In this document: positions 21,401-32,885 of the stretch, piece by piece | Layout: the number at the start of each line of letters is the position of its first letter | How positions within the stretch are numbered: position 1 is the stretch's first letter | The notes under the pieces: generated by a model | Seen by the model: only the letters and a program-made list of their open reading frames with translations | Told to the model about the DNA's origin: nothing | Database searches by the model: none | NCBI GenBank assembly: GCA_964247055.1 | Contig: OZ176057.1 | Span: 558,001-622,000 of the forward strand | Length of the DNA stretch: 64,000 nucleotides | Reading direction: 5' to 3' | From: Paragordius varius | Lineage: Eukaryota; Nematomorpha | Program-made: the position numbers and the translations under genes

Positions 21401-24076
21401 ACATCTCGAATTCACTCTTAAATAATTCAAAATCTCTGTCCTAAATTATTTTTTTGATATTAAAAATTACCTATATTTTATATTTTGAAATAATGCAATT
21501 TTGTTTAAATCTCAAATAATGCTGAAAAAATAATAAATTATGCCACAAAGATATATTCCATTTTATTATAATGATGTGTTATATTAGCGGCCCGAAAACA
21601 CATAATTTATTTTTAGGGTAAATTTGAATTGTTTAAGGGTGAATTTGGATAAATGATCTATTTATAACCAATTTTCAACTTTATTTCATACTTTGCAATT
21701 TAAAACAACGACAGTTTTATTACTAAAAATAAGTTTTTTAAAAATTATGTTATTTTTCTTTGAAAAAAAGGATATGTCTTTTGATTTTTACATTTTGACC
21801 GTATATAGTTTTAATCACATTGTTTAAATGACAACAAAATTGTGTAATAATTTTAAATATTTTTAAACGAAATATATATTTTTAATTTTATTTTATATGT
21901 ATTAATTTTTTTATAATAATTATTTTTTTCATTTTAATAAACTTATAATAAATTTTTTTTCAATTTAAAAAAATATTATTTTTATTCAAGCTTGGCAAGC
22001 CCCAAATTTCGATGCTGATGGACAATTAATATACAATAATAACACAAATAATGGTATATAAAATTAATTTGATAATTTTTTTATTAATTTTATAATAAAT
22101 TTATATATACTTTTTGATTTTTTAACACTAAAAAAATATATTTAATATTAAAAAAATTTATTTTTTAATTTTTTTAACAATTATTCATTTTAATGGTTCT
22201 TGCTTAATTAACTCTATAGTAGGGTAATTTTCAACACGCAACAGTAGTTATGAAAAAAAGAAAGGAAATAATTGTTTATTCATACCATTTTGTTGTTTTT
22301 TCCATACACTACTGTGTTGTGTTAAATAGAAAGAACCATAAAATGCATATTTGTAATATATCCATTCAATAAATATTATATACCATTTCCCAGTCTAAAT
22401 AAACGTTTTCCCAGTCTATCGAAACATTTTCCCAATCAATCGAAACGTTTTCCCAGTCAATCGAAACATTTTCCCAGTCAATCGAAACATTTTCCCAGTC
22501 AATTAAAACATTTTCCCAATCAATAAAAACATTTTCCCGATCAATAAAAACGGTTTTATTTTTGATGATAAATATCAAAACAATATCAAAACAACTTTTA
22601 ACCATTATCAGCGTAATATTAGGATATTATTTTTTTATAAAAACACAATTATTGAATGACAATTTACCAAGTATTCCAGTGCACCATTAATGACTTATTC
22701 TTTAAAAATTATATTTTTGGAATTTGAGATGTTTTAAAGATAATATTTTTTATTTTATTGATGGTTCGCCATAATAATTGCCGAACGCTTTAAAACAGTT
22801 TTTAAACATGTCAAGTTTTTCCATAAAAATACTGTCGGAAAAATATCTAAATTTAAAAATATTTAATAAAAAGATATTTGACTGAAACAGGGGTGTTTAA
22901 CCAAATGGCTTCGCGGGCCGGATTACTTAAAAAGCACGGCGTTCCGCATTCGATATATTTCATAAAAAAATTTTCGATTAGACATAAAACTGTAAAATAC
23001 AAAATAACAATTTTTTTAATTTGTTACCAATATAGAATCATTCAGAATAATTGCGTTAAAAGTATGAATATTACTAAGAATATGTGGACATATTTTTGCA
23101 TATGGATTTCTAAATGTTTAGCAAGCCGCACAATGATACTCGGCAAGCCGCGTTGGTAACCCGATAAACCAAATGATAAATATTATAAAATTAGGGTAAA
23201 ATTTATGTTTTAGATCCAATATGAAGTGTTAAATAACCTTTGAGATAAAATTGATATATTATTTTTATTTTTAATATTTATCCGTAACTATAGATTTTGT
23301 AAGTTAGCCGCAAATAATGCGAACCATCAATAAAATAATAAATATTATCTTAAAAACATCTCAAATTCCAAAAATATAATTTTTAAAGAATAAGTTATTA
23401 ATGATTGTGCACTGGTATATATTTGGAAAAATTGTCATTCAATAACTGTGTTTTTATAAAAAATAATATCCATTTATTACGCTGATAATGGTTAAAAGCT
23501 ATTATTATGTCTTGGTTTGATATTTACCATCAAAAATAAAACCGTTTTTATTGATTGGGAAAACGTTTTTATTGATTGGGAAAATGTTTTTATTGACTGG
23601 GAAAATGTTTCGATTGATTGGGAAAATGTTTCGATTGATTGGGAAAACGTTTCGATTGATTGGGAAAACGTTTCGATTGACTGGGAAAACGTTTCGATTG
23701 ACTGGGAAAATGTTTCGATTGACTGGGAAAATGTTTTGATTGACTGGGAAAACGTTTATTTAGACTGGGAAATGGTATATTTGAAATAAATTTTTAATAT
23801 ATATATATATATAATTTATATTTAAATTATTAACACCAAAAATAATTATTTAATTTGAAAACTATATATCATACTAGTAGAATGTTAACTTTTTAAGCCC
23901 ACATTATTTTATTTAGACATAATTTTAAAGAATCTTAAAGTTTAATTCTTGAATCATTTATAATTTAATCTTGTATTAAATAATATTTTAAATTAAAATT
24001 ACAAAAATTTTAATTTATATTTATATTTTTTTTAGCCAATGATGATGAGGATTGGGAACCAAATAACAATTCTTAA
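18431..24076 (+). CDS. pICln (CLNS1A), methylosome/snRNP assembly chaperone, 5 exons
   Basis: Exon 1 starts ATG at 18431 and reads MVILREEFSDANRTGH, then HEATLYLND (human: GTLYIAE). The other exons are 18585-18871, 20129-20347, 21991-22053 and 24036-24076 (TAA). Exon 2 gives VIKWVNAQNQGLVLNYLSI and GICRDKS, an acidic loop and FFAPKDKGL. Exon 3 gives LDAMYKSVREFQKFHPDPSD, matching human LEAMF...ALHPDPEDE. The tail is acidic and Asn-rich (NDDEDWEPNNNS). pICln is the PH-fold chaperone that delivers Sm proteins to PRMT5/MEP50 in the cytoplasm. Exons 2-5 join in phase. The exon 1-2 junction does not: exon 2 needs phase 2, and no canonical phase-2 donor is visible in exon 1. Introns 2-4 hold fold-back elements, a MITE and a Helitron. 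An AATAAA lies just after the stop. Confidence 0.85.
19411..19815. mobile_element. fold-back element, family FB-1, long right arm
   Basis: Starts CCATTTACAGTTCATATTC and ends GAATTGTAAATAGTATAT. There are two or three 21-bp repeats on the left and about eight on the right. It lies in intron 2 of CLNS1A. Confidence 0.8.
20761..21335 (+). mobile_element. non-autonomous Helitron, copy B (575 bp, clean ends)
   Basis: Starts A|TCTATATATTTATAAAAATG and ends with the hairpin GCTGCGTCGCAGC, twelve bases and CTAG|T at 21332-21335. These are the textbook Helitron signals: insertion between A and T, 5' TC, and a 3' hairpin about ten bases before CTRR. A second hairpin GAAGTCCGAAGGACTTC lies just upstream. 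No protein is encoded. It sits in CLNS1A intron 3, inside a family T MITE. Confidence 0.85.
21395..21655. mobile_element. fold-back element, family FB-1, short arms
   Basis: Starts CCATTTACATCTCGAATTC and ends GTGAATTTGGATAAATGATC, with one or two repeats per arm and the FB-1 core. Confidence 0.7.
22382..23778. mobile_element. fold-back element, family FB-3, ~1.4 kb
   Basis: Starts TACCATTTCCCAGTCTAAAT and ends TTTAGACTGGGAAATGGTA. The left arm has about seven and the right arm about eleven 21-bp repeats (core TTGATTGGGAAAATGTTTC). Next to them on each side is the conserved GATGATAAATATCAAAAC segment. The centre has a GC-richer piece (GGCTTCGCGGGCCGG) seen also in the other FB-3 copy. The arms happen to stay open in frame as a 7-residue repeat (SIDWENV), which I do not regard as a gene. 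CLNS1A intron 4. Confidence 0.88.
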
Positions 24077-24215
24077 ATATTAAATAAAATATTTTTTTCC
24101 ATAAATTACTAAAAAAACATTTTGGTAACATTTACTATTGTTTTTTTGTCTGTTCATATTAATTTTAAAATAAATTTTATGCATCATAATCAAATATTAA
24201 ATATATGGATATATA

Positions 24216-24472
24216 CCATTTACAGTTCAAATTCCCCCTTGAATAATTCAATTACACATCCCGAAAATAAATTTTCGGGCTAATATAACTTATCATTATA
24301 ATGAAATATATCTTTATGACATAGTTTATTAATTTTTTAATAGTATCATTTAAATTTTAAACGAATTTGTTTTAAAAAATATATGGAAAAATATAAGTAA
24401 TTTTTTATCTCAAAAAAGACAATTTATTATGGAATTTGAATTGTTCAAGGGTGAATTAGAAATGTAAATGGT
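24216..24472. mobile_element. fold-back element, family FB-1
   Basis: Starts CCATTTACAGTTCAAATTC about 140 bp after the CLNS1A stop codon and ends AGAAATGTAAATGGTATATC. Single repeats in each arm. Confidence 0.8.
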
Positions 24473-24474
24473 AT

Positions 24475-24995
24475 ATCTACATATGTATTTTGGAGTTTTT
24501 TTAAAAAAAAATAAATTTGAAATAATTTTAATATATTTCCATGTATTATTTGGATATAATTTTTTTGCAAATAATTATTATTTAATTCTTTTATCTGACA
24601 TCAAATAAAATTTATCATTTCATTAAAATCTTTATAGTTTTAACAAATATTTTAGATTTTTTTAAAAATATAAATATTTTTTCAAAAATATTTCAACCAT
24701 TTAAAAATATCAAATTTTAAAATAACCTTTTTCAGATGAACAAGTAATGTAAAGTTCATTAAATTAATTTTTAAACATAATTCCCTTTTTGGCAAAAAAA
24801 AACTTCTAGAAAGATTCTAGCGCCCTTCCAAGTAATATCATGTGCCGTCCGCGGGATAATTCAACTACAAAAATTTACCCAAAATTAAGTTAAAAAAATT
24901 TTCTGAATAAAATGATTCTTTATAAATCTTGGCATTGAACCAGCTAAAGAGTTTAATATAATGAGTAGTTTTTACAGGTCTATGTATAAATTATA
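24475..24995. other. AT-rich intergenic stretch
   Basis: No gene seen. A GC-richer island at 24805-24860 (TTCTAGCGCCCTTCC, GTGCCGTCCGCGGG) stands out but shows no coding frame or hairpin that I can support. Confidence 0.45.
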
Positions 24996-24999
24996 TATA

Positions 25000-25283
25000 C
25001 CATTTACAATTCAAATTCATCCTCGGGCAATTCAAATTCACCCTAAAAATAAATTATGAAACTTTGGTTTAATATAACTCATCATTTAAATTAAATATAT
25101 TTTTATGGCAAAGTTTATTAATTTTAAAGTTTTATTTTGATTACATACAAAATTTCTTTTTTTATAAATATAAAAAATATAGCTAATATATAATCTTAAA
25201 AAACACGTAATTATTATAAGGTGAATTTAAATTGTTGGAGGGTGAATTTGAATTGTTTAAGGGTGAATTTGAACTGTAAATGA
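25000..25283. mobile_element. fold-back element, family FB-1
   Basis: Starts CCATTTACAATTCAAATTC and ends GTGAATTTGAACTGTAAATG. Two repeats on the left and three on the right. It abuts a family T MITE. Confidence 0.8.
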
Positions 25284-25285
25284 AA

Positions 25286-25565
25286 ATTTAAATTATACAA
25301 ACAAAACTTTTAAATATAAACACAAATATTTTTTCCCAAAAGACAACACTACTTTTTTATTTTGTTTTTTTAATATAACTCATTGTTTTGAACAACAAAA
25401 AAGTATAATATAAAAATGTCAATTGGTAACACAATCAATTTGTTTTTACGATTGTATATATGTTTTTTATTTAGAAGAAATTAAGGATTAAAAAGTATGG
25501 TTGTCTTTTGGAAATTTGTCATTATATTTTTACATTCTGTCCGTATAATTTAAGTTTTTACTGTA
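25286..25565. mobile_element. MITE, family T
   Basis: The left arm is worn; the right arm is clear (AGTATGGTTGTCTTTTGG, TTCTGTCCGTATAATTT, TTTTTACTGTA). It lies downstream of EDF1. Confidence 0.7.
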
Positions 25566-25759
25566 TATTAATATATTAAATTTCAAATAGTTAAGTCACT
25601 TGTGTTGGACACCCGTGGTCTTGAGTAAAACATAATTTATATTGTATGAAAAAAATGTCATTTATTGACTAAAACAATTAATTTGAAACTGAAAAAAAAA
25701 CATTGATTTGAAACAAATTATATGTGTACTGTTTATTAAATTTTATATATAAAAAAAAA

Positions 25760-27536
25760 TTATTTTTTAGCAGTTTTTGATGTGTTTTGTGAAACATTAT
25801 TTTGAGTTTTGGGAGCCAAAGGTTTTCCCATATCTTTCCCACGTAATTTAACACCTAAAATAGCGAAATATAAAATTAAATGAAAATATAATATATATTT
25901 TAATTTTTTAAGTTTTGGTCTTTAACCATTTTAAGTTGATCCATCAACATTTTTATTTTAGTTCTAAAATCATATGAATATTCATTTATATTATCATTTA
26001 ACCTATTCTCTTTATTTAACATAAAATTTTGAATCAATATCAACCTTTTTCTTTCAATAACCGTATAACTAATATCCTTAAATAATTTTATTTATTTTGA
26101 ATATTAATAAGGTTTCAATAGAATATATTATGTAAAAAGTCTTTGTAGGTTATTAATTGTAATATTCTATTAATAGACATCAAACACTGTTAAATAAGAA
26201 AAAATCAGTTAAAAACAAAAAAAGTTTTTGTATGAAAAATCGTAATTTCAAATAAAAAAAATACAAAATAAAGATATCAGGTTAAAATTAAAAAAAATGA
26301 ATAAATACATGCAAACATATGGTTATAAGCAAGCTTAAAAAAATTAAGCACCAACTTGAGGCGTTCAAGGACCAATATGAAGTGTTTAAAGACCAACTTA
26401 AAATATTCAAAGACCAACTTAAAATATTCAAGGACCAACTTGAAATATTCAGACCAGTTTGAAGTGTTTAAGGACCAACTTAAAGTGTTCAAGAACACTC
26501 TCGAAGTGCAAATGGTATATGTTAAAAAACTAAATTTTAAGTTTGAAATATAATAAAATATTACCAAGGGCCCTTTCGAGTTTGGTGAAAATTTGTTGGT
26601 TAGGAAGTCCCTTTCCACTTTCAAATTCATGTATAATTTGCGGTTTTTCACAAATTTTCTAAAAAATAGGGCACATTCCCATCAAACAAAAAAAGTCTTT
26701 TAAAATAAATTTTATTTAAAATTATAGGAGTAAAAAAATATATGAGACTAAACGTAGAACCTTTAATAGACAAATACAACAGGCTCATTTTATTAAACTT
26801 TGATTTTTATTTTTTATATAACTAATCGTTTTAGCTTGCAAAATATAAATTATGATATAAATTGGTAACAGATTAAATTATATTTCACCATTGTTTTTAA
26901 ATAAAAAAACTTTGAAAAGAAAATGGTTAGGGTTATTTATTTTGCGTATTAGTAAAAATTAAATTCAAAATAAAAAAACAATATTTTTTATCGGAACATT
27001 TAAATACTTCATAATTTAAATTTAAAATTTGTTTAAATGATAAGTCCAATGTATAAAAATATATTTTTCCAAATTAGATAATAATTTTAAAGAAAGTATT
27101 AAAATAATGAAAAGTTTCTTTTTGTAATTACCAAATAATCAATAGTTTAAAAAAAATAAAAATATAATTACAGCTGCCAATTCTTTTTGATTGAGTTCCA
27201 ATTCGGCTCTTTTTTGGGCAATCAATTTTCCCACATCCAAACTTACGGTTTCGTGTTTCAAATTTTCAGTATCTTGATCTAGTTTCAATGTATTCTTATC
27301 AGTGGAATGCTGTTTATTAGTTCCAGCTGCATCTAAAATTTAAATTTAGTTGATTTTTGTGTTCTTACATTTTTTAGAAGTTTCAACTGAGGTTCCTTTA
27401 CGCAAAGCTTCTCTTATTGCCTAGAAAAATTTTAGTTCCGTAAAAAAACTTTTTCAGATTTTGTTTCGCTTCCGGATTGCGGTTTTCTTAAAACAACAAC
27501 ATCATCCCAACCAACTTTAGATTTTAAATGAACCAT
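25760..27536 (-). CDS. EDF1 / MBF1 transcriptional co-activator, complete, 5 exons
   Basis: Minus-strand exons 27536-27450, 27420-27369, 27332-27172, 26658-26565 and 25854-25760 join in phase into 162 residues (human EDF1 has 148). The N-terminal MBF1 part has [10 protein letters not shown] and [17 protein letters not shown]. The helix-turn-helix Cro/C1 domain runs from [20 protein letters not shown] through [20 protein letters not shown] to [19 protein letters not shown]. The tail is longer than usual and polar. MBF1 bridges TBP and bZIP or nuclear-receptor activators and also binds stalled, collided ribosomes. The first two introns are 29 and 36 bp; the third and fourth are 513 and 710 bp, the fourth holding an FB-2 element. 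A TTTATT at 25732-25737 supplies an AATAAA signal. A family P MITE ends about 80 bp upstream of the start. Confidence 0.94.
25905..26518. mobile_element. fold-back element, family FB-2, left end eroded
   Basis: Right arm with about seven 21-bp repeats (core CAAGGACCAACTTGAA) ending CTCGAAGTGCAAATGGTATA. The left arm is short and has lost its end. It lies wholly in EDF1 intron 4. Confidence 0.75.
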
Positions 27537-27615
27537 TTAAGCGAGCTTTCACTTCTGATGAAAGTGCGCGTGTTTTATTGAATGCAAAAATATAGCATAT
27601 GGCTAACATAAAATT

Positions 27616-28115
27616 CAACACTTCGATTATTGGGGTATTTAAATACCCCTACTTAATTAAAGTTAGTATTTTAAAACAAAGGGAGTTCCAATAAATTAAT
27701 ATAAATAAACCCAAATGAATCTTTTAATTTGAAAAACAAGTTTCATGTCAAACAACTTTGACGCCCATTTATTACACAAATTGAAAAATATCGTCTGCAT
27801 ATAATTTTAAAGGGTCAAAGTAAAACTAATATTTTATTTAAATAAAATCCAACATAGAAATTAAAAAACTGGTTTAGTTTGTTTTATTTTTCAATTTTAC
27901 CATTGCAATGTCAACGTCACGTTGAATATATTTTTACCTTTGGGTTAAACTTATAATAAGTAAAATCAAGTATTCTTGGATTAAAATTTTTTATATATTT
28001 CGGTTTATTATGTTATATAAATGCAAATGTTGCCATGGTTTCTATTCATTCCATTTTTTTAAAGAATCTAATTATTAAGGTCTGTGGTATGCACTACCCC
28101 AATTTGAATCGAGGA
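27616..28115 (+). mobile_element. MITE, family P, next to the EDF1 start
   Basis: Starts CAACACTTCGATTATTGGGG with a GGGGTATTTAAATACCCC palindrome and ends GCACTACCCCAATTTGAATC. Its left end is about 80 bp from the EDF1 start codon. Confidence 0.85.
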
Positions 28116-28119
28116 CAAA

Positions 28120-28445
28120 AATGAATGTGTTGCATGTTAACTGCGTCATTGGGAGTAAGAAATAAAATGCTATAATATAATGATGAAATAAACCCTTCAG
28201 AATTGTCAGAGTGCTTTTGATTTTGATCCTTAGGATTTATTTAAGAAGGTTATTTTTTGTCAGGGACTGCTATATATTTAAAAATGGTTAAATTAGCACC
28301 TGCTTTGATTGGAAAATTTTTCTGCATTAATCCTTGATTCCAAAAAATGCCTGCAAAAAATAAATAGTTAAAGTAAAATAATATTTTATAAAAAACTTTT
28401 AGCCGCTCAAAAATGGACAAGCCTAGATTTGAAGATTAAATTGTT
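28120..28445. other. intergenic, nothing recognised
   Basis: Mixed AT-rich sequence without a supported exon or element. Confidence 0.45.
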
Positions 28446-28452
28446 AAAATAT

Positions 28453-28946
28453 GCCATTCGCACATCAGAAGTGTCCTTAAACACTTCCAAGTTGGTCCTT
28501 TGACTTTTTTGTTTTTAAAGTTATCAATCAAATCGAATATCATTCATCTATTTTAACCTATTTTCTATCATTTAATATATATGTTAAATCAATTTAATTT
28601 TTTAATCATTGAGAAACCGTTTTATAAACTAAAATCTTTGGCTATTGTTAAGATTTTATCACGTAATTAAAGTATATACATGTTTTCTGAGATATTTACT
28701 ATATATTACTAAAAGATGTGAAGTTAATTATTTCGTTAAAAAAATTTGTTTGAAACAAAAAAGTGGTTTTTGAATAAAAAATTTTATTTTTAAATGAAAA
28801 ATAACGAAAATTAGGATAAAAAATAATAAAATAAGAAATACATGCAAAAATTTAAGTTAAATTAAAATTTTAAAATTTTAAGGACGAACTTGATGCGTTC
28901 AAGGATCAACTTGAAGTGTTCAAGCACACTCTTGAAGAATATATAC
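28453..28946. mobile_element. fold-back element, family FB-2, short arms
   Basis: Starts GCCATTCGCACATCAGAAGT and ends CAAGCACACTCTTGAAGAAT, with two 21-bp repeats in each arm and the FB-2 core between. Confidence 0.7.
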
Positions 28947-28949
28947 TAA

Positions 28950-30720
28950 ATTTTGACATCAAATTTCAAAAAAGAATAATTCGCTTAATTTAATTTATGG
29001 AAAATTTTGTTTTTAAGCGTGTTTTACAGTTTTTGGAGGCAAGATGAAAACGTTATAATACTTTAAATGTAATAAAAACATTTTTCTTAATAATTAGGTA
29101 ATGCTGAACATTTCTATTCAAAATTTTTAATTAAAAGTTTGTTTACCTTCATTTTAGATTTTTTTAAATTGCCATTCATATTCAAAATAGTTTTATTAAT
29201 GTTTTTATATTTAAATATATATTCTAATACTTTAAAACATATACCGTTTTGTCATACCTCTAATTTGTATGAAGTAGACTTTACTAAAATTTTGGTATAA
29301 CTATTATTGAATGCTTAAGCAAAATTCATTTTTTGGAAATTTTCTAGATGTCAATTTAGCATATATTAAATAATTTGTTGAGCTTGATATTTATGCGTTT
29401 TATTAATATAATCCCATTTAGGGAGAAAAAAAATTAAGAATCGAGCTTACATCTAAAAATCTGAGATTTATGATAATATTTTTTTGTTTTTTTATAATAT
29501 ATTTTATTGTTATAAGCCAGCAAAATCTTTATTTAGAAAAATATACACGAATTTTGCCATTTTCTGATATAAAGCATTTGCCACAATAGTGATAACTTTC
29601 TTAACACTCAACAACATTGTTACAGCCTTTCGAATTAAACCCTAGACCTGTTTAAAATCAGACATTTATAAAAATATTGAACAAAAAGATTTCATTGCAA
29701 AATTTTGAATATACTGTGCCCACAAAAAATAGCCTGTTGAAATATATATATATATACTGATTCCTGGTTAGGAAAATTTGGCAAGTGATACATAAAGAAA
29801 ATAACAAAATTGCAAATAACTTTCTAAACACTTGAATATAACACATTTATTACCGAATTAAATTGGGGTCTTTGCGGACTCTAGGCCTGTTCGAAATCTT
29901 ACATTGATAAAAATATAGAACAATCCATTGCAAAAGTTTGAATCTATACACAGTGCCAACAAATATAGCCTGTATATATATTTTGTTGCGGTTTTTGGTT
30001 TTAATCCTTAGGAGCGATATAAAAAAAAATTTCATTTTTGTAGTAAGTGATCCATATCAGAAGATGGTAAAATCTGCGCTCATTTTTTTAAATTAATTTT
30101 TTTGGTGCAAGCTAAATGCTTCATAAATTATCTTTATATCATAAACAACCTATAATAATTGAAACTTTTATAAAAATTTCCGAAAGTCTTATTCTTAACT
30201 AGGTTTTTTCATTTTATATTAGAAACCTAAATGCTGAGATTGCGCGATAACTAAATTAATTTTTTAAATAATTTATACTTATTTCATAATGTAAGTTTTA
30301 GCAAAATTTTGTTGAAGCATACTTCCTAGGTTTCATAATAGAAACGGTATAAAATTTAAGTTATAAAAACACTTTTTTTTATATAATTTTATAACTCTGA
30401 ACATTCTATTTCCTCAAAATTTCGATTATATTATTAGTTCGTTTTCAAATTTATCTAAAATTAAATTGTGTTTTTACAGAAACAGAAGTAAATTAGGCTT
30501 TTATTTTCTGAAGCGAGAGCTCAGCATTATGTGATTATATAGAAAAAGTGTTTTTATAATATCTAAAAGCTACCCGTTTCCATCCAACCTCAAAATAGTA
30601 TGAATTACGCTTAATATATATTCCCATCAGAATATGTACATTTTATCAGGTGATTTTTTATACCCCCTGATTTTGGACGCAGTGTAAACATGCACCCAAA
30701 TATTAAAAATTTTATCTGAA
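28950..30720. repeat. diverged dispersed repeat region with an internal 238-bp duplication
   Basis: No gene seen. Segments are shared with 61.5-62.7 kb, for example GCCATTTTC[TC]GATATAAAGCA and TTTGGACGCAGTGT, so an unnamed dispersed repeat is present. Within it, about 145 bp starting near 29645 recur near 29885 (CATTGCAAAAGTTTGAAT-like cores and an AATATAGCCTGT motif). Confidence 0.5.
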
Positions 30721-31100
30721 AAAACTTGATTTTACCTTTTCTATTAATAAACTTCTAGATAATATATTTCACTATGTGTGCATTATTTAAATATAAAAAA
30801 TATTGCTAACCAAAGAACTTTTCTCCTCATATCAATGTTAGATGAGATAATAAAATAACTTTCCTTTTAACGTTAGAATCAAATAAACACGATATTTTGC
30901 AAAAATATTTAAAATAAAATGGCGTCGAGTTATTTATGGACTTATTTTTCAAAACTAAATCTAGATATTTTGGCTTATTATAATTTTTTAAGCATATGAG
31001 GATAAATTAAATAGGAACCATTTTTTGAGTTTTTTAAATATCAGCTTAAATATAGTCTGAGTCACTAAATACCGTAATTTGAATCGAAGTGATAAATTGA
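30720..31100 (-). mobile_element. MITE, family P, degenerate
   Basis: Reverse-orientation landmarks: AATGTTAGATGAGATAATAA, ACACGATATTTTGCAAAAAT, GGCGTCGAGT and the right-end remnant ACCGTAATTTGAATCGAAGT. Confidence 0.65.
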
Positions 31101-31470
31101 CCGAAGCACCATGATAATCCTGATACATTTTTTTAGAAGAATATAATATATACATTTCATTAGGATATTTTTTCGTACATTGTGTAAAATGTGCCCAAAC
31201 ATTAATAATATAGAGGATGTTGAATAATAAATTAATTGGATAGGCATAAATAAAATCAGATTTATATGATAAATTAGTTTTACATTTAATTTTCACAAAA
31301 AACCCAATAAAAAGGGCAAAGAATTCTTCGAGTAAAATTTTTTCGTTTCGAAATAAAATAAAATTTGTTTTATAAAGCAGAGATGTCCAACACAAATTGC
31401 TTTGCAGGTCAAAATTTTGACTGAAAAAAAAGACGGGCCAAAATGTATAAGACATTCATTATTTTAATAT

Positions 31471-32012
31471 ACCATTTACACTTCAAGGTCCTTGAATTCA
31501 AGTTGGTCCTTAAAATTTTTTAAGTTTAACCATATATATTGGTCGTATTTATTTATTTTATTAATGTTTAACCTAATTTTCTTGATTTATAACACATTTA
31601 TTTATTCATTTAAAATTAAGATTTTTAATTAAAAAACCAATTCTTTTGTTTTTAAATAATTTTTCAAACCAAAAATATTATCCAATTATAAATGTAACAA
31701 AAATTGTAATTTATAATCCAGAAAACTTATATTTTTTCAATTATATAGATATTTTATTAAATTTAATATGTAAAAAACTTAAAAAAATATACAGTATCTG
31801 AATGAAGAAAAGCTTAAAAATGTGGTTAAATCAAGAGAATGGGATAAAAATGATAAAATAGATGAATAATACGCGATTTTATTGATAAAAGTTAAATTAA
31901 AACAAAAAAAGCCAAAGGTTCATCTTGGATTCAATATCTTGAAATGTCAAGGACCAACTTGTGTTCAAGGACACTCTTGAAATGTGCAAGGACACCCTAA
32001 ATTGTAAATGGT
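31471..32012. mobile_element. fold-back element, family FB-2
   Basis: Starts ACCATTTACACTTCAAGGTC and ends CTAAATTGTAAATGGTGTAT. Two or three 21-bp repeats per arm. First member of the duplicated pair. Confidence 0.78.
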
Positions 32013-32311
32013 GTATACTAGATTTTTTTTATTAAAAGGATTTCCAAAAAAAAATAATTTGCTTTAAATTTATAAAAAATTTGGTTTTTAAAGCGTGCTT
32101 TATAGTATTTGGAGTCAAGATCACGGTATTTTAAATAAATTAAAAGCTTTTTTCAGTAAAATTCGAAGGCAAAAAATTCTAGTAAAATTTTTTCGTTTAG
32201 AATAAACCAAAATTGTTATAAAGCAGTTTTGCCCAACACAAATTGCATTGGGCGCCAATATTTAACTGGAAAAAAGCGGGCCAACAGTTAAGACATTCAT
32301 GAATTTAATAT

Positions 32312-32885
32312 ACCACTTCAAGAGTTTCCTTGAACACAAGTTGGTCCTTTTATATTTTAAGTTTGTTCCTTAAAGTGAAGTTGGACCTTCAACATTTTTA
32401 AGTTAATCCTTAAAAATTTTGAGTTTGCTAACCATAAATTTTGCATAATTCTATTAGTGTTTGACCTAATTTTGATTTATGATAAATTTATTCTTTTCAA
32501 ATTAATAATTTCTATTAAAAACCAATTTTTATTTCTAATTAATTTTAAAATATTATTCAATTATAAATGTTTTCAACCATTAATTCTAATTATAATCCAG
32601 AATTTTTTTTCTTTATTATTAATATATTTTGCCAAAGACTTAATAAAAATATACTGTATCTGAATGAAGAAAAATTTTAAAAATATGGTTAAATCAAGAG
32701 AATATTATATAAATGATAAAATAGATGAATGATAGGATTGATTGATAAAATTAAAAACAAAACAAAAAAGCCAAAGGTTTAACTGAGTTCAATTAACTTG
32801 AAGTATAAGGACCAACTTGAAGTGTTCACTCTTGAAGAAGGATTTATGTGAAGTGTTCAAGGACACTATTGAAGTGTAAATGGTA
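32312..32885. mobile_element. fold-back element, family FB-2
   Basis: Starts ACCACTTCAAGAGTTTCC and ends ATTGAAGTGTAAATGGTATA. Second member of the duplicated pair. Confidence 0.78.

Larger units (their letters stand above)
20720..21835. mobile_element. MITE, family T, interrupted by a Helitron and a fold-back element
   Basis: The left arm (ACAGTAGTAAAATAAAATTA...ACGTAA) stops at 20760 where Helitron copy B begins and resumes after 21335 (AAAAAACAACCATACC). It is broken again by FB-1 at 21395-21655. A diverged right arm (GATATGTCTTTTGATTTTTAC) lies near 21770-21830. CLNS1A intron 3. Confidence 0.6.

Noticed and set aside
23517-23789. Open frame with about nine SIDWENV heptads, resembling a repeat protein
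   Set aside because: It is the right arm of an FB-3 element. A 21-bp repeat stays open in all stop-free frames, and an overlapping second frame and the opposite arm at 22366-22605 do the same.
26277-26651. 124-residue minus-strand frame with YFKLVFE heptads
   Set aside because: It runs through an FB-2 arm and across an EDF1 exon in the wrong frame.
30988-31455. 155-residue minus-strand open frame
   Set aside because: It crosses a degenerate family P MITE and unrelated flank, has no recognisable motif, and has AT-rich composition giving Phe/Ile/Leu/Lys filler.
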